Shown here in pieces: positions 35,229 to 39,451 of a DNA stretch of 39,451 nt. Position 1 is the first letter of the stretch. The number at the start of each line of letters is the position of its first letter. The notes under the pieces were generated by a model. It had not been told where the DNA came from. It saw nothing but the letters and a program-made list of their open reading frames with translations, and searched no databases. The DNA is from an uncultured Clostridia bacterium (GTDB lineage Bacteria; Bacillota; Clostridia; Peptostreptococcales; Anaerovoracaceae). The stretch spans positions 1 through 39,451 of the forward strand of contig CALWZU010000088.1 in the NCBI GenBank assembly GCA_944386095.1. The letters run 5' to 3'. The position numbers and the translations under genes were made by a program.

Positions 35229-35349
35229 TGGATCTCCTTATCCCGTTTATTGCTTTTATCGCGTATTTTGCTATGCCCGCTAAATATATAAACTATCAAT
35301 CGAATCAGAGCACGTCAACGGCAAGTGTATTTTTTGACTCTCTGTGCGT

Positions 35350-36237
35350 CTAAATATCATCAATCCCGGGAAAACATCGAAAAATCAGCGCTTCCCAATC
35401 CTTCATAAACATATTTTCCTTCAAATACACAAAGTTGAACTCCCCGGACATCTCTGGCCCCTCCAGTTTCAAAAGCTGTAATTTTCCTGCTTTCAGCTCT
35501 TTCTCCACCACGAGCCTGTATAAAAATCCAATACCCATTCCTCTTTCTAAAAGGCGTTTCATAACGGAAAAATCGCTGATCTGGGTGACGGTAGCAAAGC
35601 TTTGCAGCGATTCATTTTCTCCCTGAAGATAACGCTCAAAAATCGCCCTGGTGCCTGAACCCGGTTCTCTGATCAAAAGCCTCTGGGAAAACAGCTCCTT
35701 CAGGGAAACGGTTCTTTGGGCCAGAGGATGTCCGGCGGCGCATACCCCTACAAAGGCTTCCTTCCGGTAAGGCCTGTATCCGTATTTCTGTTTGTCAAAA
35801 AAACCTTCCAAAAGAACAAAATCCAGCTTCCCCTGATCCAGCGCCTGTAAAAGCTCATCCGTATTATCTACCAAAAGAGACAGATTCCCATTTTCCGCTT
35901 CCTTCAAAAGGTTCTCTACCACAGGCGCCATCAGATATTCGCCGATGGTTTTTGTGGCGCCGATACGAAGCGTCAGCGGTTCCTGTTCCAGCATAAGAAG
36001 CCTGATCCGCTCGCTGTTATAGGAAAGAGAACGAGCGCCCTCCCGAAGCTGTTTTCCTTTTGCCGTCAGTTCCAGCGCTTTTCCCTGATAGGAAAACAGC
36101 CTGCACCCGTAATAACGTTCCAAAAAACGGATGTGCTGGGTCACGGCAGGCTGTGTGACGCACAGCTTTTCCGCCGCCCTGGTATAATTCATGGTCTCAC
36201 ATAGTGTCAAAAAGGTCTGAAGACGATAATCCAGCAT
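35350..36237 (-). CDS. LysR family regulator (YeiE/CysL-like context)
   Basis: The 295-residue protein has the LysR helix-turn-helix (MLDYRLQTFLTLCETMNYTRAAEKLCVTQPAVTQHIRFLE, residues 1-40) and a two-lobed ligand domain (LRIGATKTIGEYLMAP near residue 90, LLIREPGSGTRAIFERYL near 189). It is divergent from a YeiH-type gene, the same pairing as yeiE-yeiH in enterobacteria, so it likely controls that gene. AGGAG precedes the ATG. The effector is unknown. Confidence 0.92.
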   Translation of the reverse strand: MLDYRLQTFLTLCETMNYTRAAEKLCVTQPAVTQHIRFLERYYGCRLFSYQGKALELTAKGKQLREGARSLSYNSERIRLLMLEQEPLTLRIGATKTIGEYLMAPVVENLLKEAENGNLSLLVDNTDELLQALDQGKLDFVLLEGFFDKQKYGYRPYRKEAFVGVCAAGHPLAQRTVSLKELFSQRLLIREPGSGTRAIFERYLQGENESLQSFATVTQISDFSVMKRLLERGMGIGFLYRLVVEKELKAGKLQLLKLEGPEMSGEFNFVYLKENMFMKDWEALIFRCFPGIDDI

Positions 36238-36273
36238 TTTTTTCTCCTCGCATCTATGTATTATTTTAATTTA

Positions 36274-36307
36274 TTATAAAATAATTATTTATAATTTTAT
36301 TTTATAA
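36274..36307. promoter_or_regulatory. AT-rich inverted repeat, probable LysR site
   Basis: TTATAAAATAA (36274-36284) and TTATTTTATAA (36297-36307) are perfect 11-bp arms with a 12-base spacer in the 159-bp divergent region. It sits about 30 bases upstream of a TATAGT (36337-36342) that may be the -10 of the YeiH gene, where LysR activators usually bind. Confidence 0.55.
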
Positions 36308-36396
36308 AACTTCCCTGGTAAAATCAATCTGTCCCATATAGTATTTTTTCCCAGTCTATCAATAAAAGCGCGCTAAGCCGCAGAGAGGAGCCTCTT

Positions 36397-37428
36397 ATGA
36401 AACAAGCTAAATCCATTTTCCCCGGCCTAATTTACTGCCTGATCATCGCCCTGCCCTGCTGGTTTTTAGGCAAACAGTTTCCTGTGATCGGAGGGCCTGT
36501 CTTCGCCATATTGGCAGGAATGCTCCTTGCCATGTTTTTGCATCCCGGCGACATAACAAAACCCGGTATTGCCTACACTTCCAAAAAAATCCTTCAATAT
36601 GCGGTTATTTTGCTGGGCTTCGGCCTGAATCTGTCGGAAATCGCAAGGGTTGGCCTTCAGTCCCTTCCCGTGATCATTTCCACCATCGCCACTTCCCTGA
36701 TTATCTCCTTTGTACTGTTTAAAGCCATGAAAATGGATTCTCACATTTCCATTCTCATCGGCGTAGGCTCCTCCATCTGCGGCGGCTCCGCCATCGCCGC
36801 CACCGCTCCCGTCATCAGAGCCAGCGACGAGAAAATCGCCCAGGCCATTTCCGTCATATTTCTGTTCAACGTAATCGCCGCCTTGATTTTTCCCACCCTC
36901 GGCGGGATCCTGGGGCTGTCTGATGAGGGCTTTGCCCTGTTTGCCGGAACCGCCGTCAATGATACTTCCTCCGTAACGGCTGCGGCCTCTGCCTGGGACG
37001 GTATGCATCCCGGATCCAATACCCTGGATGGCGCTACCATCGTAAAGCTCACCCGCACCCTGGCGATTATTCCCATTACCCTTGTTCTGGCGCTGCTCCA
37101 GGGAAGAGCGGCCCGCCAAAACGCCCAAACCCAAGAAGGCGGCAGCTTTTCTCTGAAAAAGGTCTTTCCCTTCTTCATCCTTTTCTTCGTCCTGGCCTCT
37201 GTTATCACAACGATATGCTCTCTGAGCGGTATGGACGCCGGCGTATTCAGTCCTCTGAAGGAGCTGTCAAAGTTTTTCATCATCATGGCCATGGCTGCCA
37301 TCGGACTGAACACCAATCTGATCAAGCTGATCAAAACCGGCGGAAAACCGATTTTCATGGGCTTTTGCTGCTGGATCGCCATCGCCTTTGTCAGCCTTGG
37401 CATGCAGCGCCTTATCGGCATATTTTAA
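36397..37428 (+). CDS. YeiH family membrane protein (putative sulfate exporter family)
   Basis: The 343-residue protein has about ten membrane segments and the family pattern: [21 protein letters not shown] near residue 24, [37 protein letters not shown] near 126, and [17 protein letters not shown] near 189. The Pfam family (PF03601) has been called a putative sulfate exporter, but the substrate is not firmly known. GAGGAG precedes the ATG. It is divergent from the LysR gene and ends before a terminator. Confidence 0.88.
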   Translation: MKQAKSIFPGLIYCLIIALPCWFLGKQFPVIGGPVFAILAGMLLAMFLHPGDITKPGIAYTSKKILQYAVILLGFGLNLSEIARVGLQSLPVIISTIATSLIISFVLFKAMKMDSHISILIGVGSSICGGSAIAATAPVIRASDEKIAQAISVIFLFNVIAALIFPTLGGILGLSDEGFALFAGTAVNDTSSVTAAASAWDGMHPGSNTLDGATIVKLTRTLAIIPITLVLALLQGRAARQNAQTQEGGSFSLKKVFPFFILFFVLASVITTICSLSGMDAGVFSPLKELSKFFIIMAMAAIGLNTNLIKLIKTGGKPIFMGFCCWIAIAFVSLGMQRLIGIF

Positions 37429-37472
37429 AAGCTGAAAAAACCCCTGCCCTTTAAAGCCTTTACTCAATTGCA

Positions 37473-37497
37473 CCATGCGACTATCGCATGGTTTTCT
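37473..37497 (+). terminator. Terminator of the YeiH-type gene
   Basis: CCATGCGA (37473-37480) and TCGCATGG (37484-37491) pair around CTA; TTTTCTT follows. Confidence 0.75.
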
Positions 37498-37510
37498 TAT
37501 TACAAAAAAC

Positions 37511-37552
37511 GTCTGCGGGTCTTTTTTAATATAAAACCGCAGACATGTCTTT
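37511..37552 (+). terminator. Second terminator-like hairpin after the YeiH-type gene
   Basis: GTCTGCGG (37511-37518) and CCGCAGAC (37537-37544) pair around an AT-rich 18-base loop, with CTTTTTC just after. It is probably a back-up stop. Confidence 0.5.
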
Positions 37553-37587
37553 TTCTTTTGAGACGGCTCCTTTCTCCTGGAAAACTC

Positions 37588-37617
37588 TTGACAGGGCCTT
37601 TTCTTTAATGATAAAAT
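37588..37617 (+). promoter_or_regulatory. Promoter of tRNA-Thr
   Basis: TTGACA (37588-37593), 18 bases, TAAAAT (37612-37617) with extended TG. The tRNA starts about 40 bases after the expected start. In the leader a short GCGC-GCTAT-GCGC hairpin is followed by five T. Confidence 0.55.
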
Positions 37618-37662
37618 CTCAAAGTACGAAATCTTTTCTCAGAGCGCGCTATGCGCCTTTTT

Positions 37663-37738
37663 GCTACTGTGGCTCAGTCGGTAGAGCAGCTGATTCGTAA
37701 TCAGCAGGTCGCCGGTTCGAATCCGGCCAGTAGCTCCA
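37663..37738 (+). tRNA. tRNA-Thr (anticodon CGU)
   Basis: The 76-base gene folds as a full cloverleaf: acceptor GCTACTG/CAGTAGC, anticodon stem GCTGA/TCAGC with loop TTCGTAA (anticodon CGT), T-arm GCCGG-TTCGAAT-CCGGC, discriminator T and an encoded CCA. It reads ACG codons and, as an ANN decoder, is a target of the t6A enzymes found earlier in this window. A strong terminator follows. Confidence 0.97.
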
Positions 37739-37739
37739 T

Positions 37740-37795
37740 AAAGAGGGTGTCCCAAAAGTCATGAAATGACTTGAGGGGATACCCTCTTTGCTTTT
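37740..37795 (+). terminator. Terminator of tRNA-Thr
   Basis: AAAGAGGGTGTCCC (37740-37753) pairs with GGGGATACCCTCTTT (37775-37789) and encloses a second stem AAGTCAT/AATGACTT. It is a tall two-part hairpin followed by GCTTTT. Confidence 0.7.
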
Positions 37796-37829
37796 CATGG
37801 ATGAGCGACGGGAGATACGGCCTCGCTCG

Positions 37830-39296
37830 TCAGGTGGGAGCATTCAGGCCGCCCACGATATCCTCCAGGCCGTACAGGCGCAGATGGTCGTTCTGCTCTG
37901 CCTCACGCAGGATGCGCTGGTCAAAGCCGGATTTCGAAAAGAGGGCATAGAAAAACTCTGCCTGCTTTTTCAGCGGCGAGAGCTTGGCGGCTGTATCCAG
38001 ATACTCTCCATAGCGGAAAGGCTGGCCCCTGAATTTGCACTCGCCCACAAGATACTGCTTCCTGTCTCGGGAGAGAGCCACCAGGTCGATTTCTGTCTCC
38101 GCCGTGCGCAGCTGCTCCGGCGCCCCGGGGTCACGAACGGTGGTTTTTCCGAACCAGCGTCCCATTTGGTCGTAGCGAAAGGGCAGCTGATTTGCTCGCT
38201 GCAGTTTCGTCACGAACTGCCGGCAGATATTCTCGAAGGGGGCGGCAGCAAACTCATGGAGCATGGGCTGGATGGCATACTGATAGACGCCGTCCACATC
38301 GCCCGCCTCCAAATCAGAATAGTGGGTAAAGGCGAAGGCGTACCAGAACCGGAAGAAGTTGTCCGTCAGCTGATAGATGCCACGGCTGTTGTTCGCTTTT
38401 TCCTTGGTTCCGGTATCCACGGAAAACTCCCTGGCCACGATACCCAGCTCGATCAGGTTGCGGAGATAGACGCTGGTCTTGGAGGTATCCTCCACCAAAG
38501 ACTTCTGGCTGATTTCGCTCAGGCGAGTGCCGCCCAGTGCCACAGCCTGAATCAGCGCATTGTAGAGAGGGGTTTCCCTCAGCTCCTGACGAAGCAGGAA
38601 GTCCGCCTCGCTGTAAAGGACGCAGCCCTTGGTGAGGATATTCTGCCTGATGTTCTCGTCCAGCGACAGCTTCGGGTCGAACTGGCGCAGATAGTGGGGA
38701 ATGCCACCCAGAATCGCATAGGAAAGCACCTTGTCACCAGGGGAGTAGTCCGGGAAGAACCTCGCAGCGTCATAAAAGCCCATCTCCGTCATCTTGTAGA
38801 TGCCAGTCGCCCGTCCGTACAATGGATTCTTCTCTGACAGCAGCTCCTTCTCCATAAAGCTCATAGCGCTGCCGCAGAGGACAATCATCACATTGGCGTC
38901 CTTCAGCGCCTCATCCCAGAGATTTTGGAGAATAGAAGGGATAGCAGAGTTGTCCTTACACATATAGGGAAACTCGTCGATGACCAGCAGCCGTTTTGCC
39001 TCTCCGTAAGGCAGCTCCGGTACGGCACGGAAGGCCCGCTCCCAGTCGGGAAACTGATCCAGATACTGCCTGGCCGGAGGATTTTCCCGCAGCAGCTTAT
39101 CCGAGAAATTTTTCAGCTGCAGCCGGTCGGTACACTCCTGGCAGGCGAAAAACACATGGGGCTTTCCCTTGCAGAACTGGCGCAGGGTTTCCGTTTTGCC
39201 CACACGACGGCGACCATAGAGGACGATAAGCTGCCCGCCCGAAGCTTTATAGCGGCTCTCCAGGAAGTTCAGTTCTGCTTCTCTTCCGATGAACAT
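37830..39296 (-). CDS. ATP-binding protein, AAA ATPase (PF01637-type) with DUF234 C-terminus
   Basis: The 488-residue protein has an archaeal-type STAND/AAA NTPase core: FIGREAELNFLESRY at the start, Walker A YGRRRVGKTE near residue 30, Walker B KRLLVIDEFPYM near 108 and the sensor-like VMIVLCGSAMSFM near 140, then a winged helix and a C-terminal DUF234 region. The end contains ETEIDLVAL ... YLVGECKF, a PD-(D/E)xK-like nuclease pattern (D, then ExK). Proteins of this class occur widely on mobile DNA, and their role is unknown. The ATG has GGAGGG upstream. It lies just after tRNA-Thr in opposite orientation, and its base use differs from the neighbours, which suggests transfer. Confidence 0.85.
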   Translation of the reverse strand: MFIGREAELNFLESRYKASGGQLIVLYGRRRVGKTETLRQFCKGKPHVFFACQECTDRLQLKNFSDKLLRENPPARQYLDQFPDWERAFRAVPELPYGEAKRLLVIDEFPYMCKDNSAIPSILQNLWDEALKDANVMIVLCGSAMSFMEKELLSEKNPLYGRATGIYKMTEMGFYDAARFFPDYSPGDKVLSYAILGGIPHYLRQFDPKLSLDENIRQNILTKGCVLYSEADFLLRQELRETPLYNALIQAVALGGTRLSEISQKSLVEDTSKTSVYLRNLIELGIVAREFSVDTGTKEKANNSRGIYQLTDNFFRFWYAFAFTHYSDLEAGDVDGVYQYAIQPMLHEFAAAPFENICRQFVTKLQRANQLPFRYDQMGRWFGKTTVRDPGAPEQLRTAETEIDLVALSRDRKQYLVGECKFRGQPFRYGEYLDTAAKLSPLKKQAEFFYALFSKSGFDQRILREAEQNDHLRLYGLEDIVGGLNAPT

Positions 39297-39313
39297 AGAA
39301 CACCCTCCATTCT

Positions 39314-39339
39314 AATCGTGATTTACTAAATCGTGATTT
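39314..39339. repeat. Direct repeat at the promoter of the AAA ATPase gene
   Basis: AATCGTGATTT occurs at 39314-39324 and 39329-39339, a 15-bp period, between the -10 box and the ribosome site. This fits a binding site for a regulator, possibly the gene's own control. Confidence 0.6.
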
Positions 39340-39345
39340 GATATT

Positions 39346-39373
39346 ATTATATCATCTTCCATGGAAAAAGCAA
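39346..39373 (-). promoter_or_regulatory. Promoter of the AAA ATPase gene
   Basis: Minus-strand TTGCTT (39368-39373), 16 bases, TATAAT (39346-39351). The direct repeats start 6 bases downstream. Confidence 0.55.
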
Positions 39374-39404
39374 GGGAAACCCTGCGACAGGGAAACGCCC
39401 TTTC

Positions 39405-39434
39405 CGAATTTTCTCGACTTTCTCTGAAATTCGG
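39405..39434. repeat. Short inverted repeat near the right edge
   Basis: CCGAATTT (39405-39412) pairs with AAATTCGG (39427-39434). There is no T-run, and its role is unknown. No gene is visible from 39374 to the edge. Confidence 0.3.
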
Positions 39435-39451
39435 CAATTGGGACAAATATA

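Noticed and set aside
37740-37795. End of an insertion sequence or MITE after tRNA-Thr
   Set aside because: The GGGTGTCCCAAAAGT motif resembles some transposon ends, but the region folds as one tall hairpin with a T-run at the right place for a tRNA terminator, and no transposase or target duplication is present.

Overview
The window looks like a chromosomal segment of an anaerobic, low-to-mid GC member of the Bacillota, most likely class Clostridia (Lachnospiraceae-like; inferred from gene content, not from a search). Pointers are a CIRCE-controlled groES-groEL operon, Rex, a stand-alone clostridial 2[4Fe-4S] ferredoxin, a P-loop/Asp23 fusion, purine-rich Shine-Dalgarno sites before almost every gene, several GTG/TTG starts, and an RND pump without an outer-membrane partner. 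Most genes are on the minus strand.

Layout. 1-5.2 kb: a partial gene, groEL and groES with CIRCE, a DUF554 membrane protein, a P-loop/Asp23-Gls24 fusion, ferredoxin (plus strand) and rex. 5.3-7.7 kb (plus): an ABC-F ATPase and an acyl carrier protein. 7.8-14.6 kb (minus): a tightly packed run read as capA, cysQ, pepV, tsaE, tsaB, rimI, a small Cys-rich ORF and tsaD. It holds the tsaB, tsaD and tsaE genes for the tRNA t6A modification; tsaC is not in the window. 14.6-19.9 kb: a NifU-like Fe-S scaffold and a complete branched-chain amino acid ABC transporter (substrate-binding protein, livH, livM, livG, livF). 20.1-22.5 kb: a guanidinium-exporter type SMR protein behind a structured RNA leader, and an acyl-CoA synthetase. 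22.6-27.9 kb: a membrane fusion protein, an RND pump and a TetR regulator in one operon whose promoter lies between two matching palindromes. 28.2-30.3 kb (plus): a KdpD/KdpE-like two-component pair. 30.4-35.2 kb: a Nudix-MutY fusion, an EcsC-family protein and a membrane diguanylate cyclase. 35.3-37.4 kb: a LysR regulator divergent from a YeiH-type membrane protein. 37.6-39.4 kb: tRNA-Thr(CGU) followed by an AAA ATPase/DUF234 gene that looks acquired.

No CRISPR array, insertion sequence, rRNA or prophage was found. The best candidates for something undescribed are the leader RNA before the Gdx-type SMR gene (strong terminator inside the leader, a possible loop pseudoknot and a competing long-range pairing), the Nudix-MutY fusion, the P-loop/Asp23 fusion, and the paired operators around the RND promoter. 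The capA-like gene has a stop at codon 3 after the best ribosome binding site. Promoters, operators and RNA folds were read by eye; no structure prediction or homology search was run.
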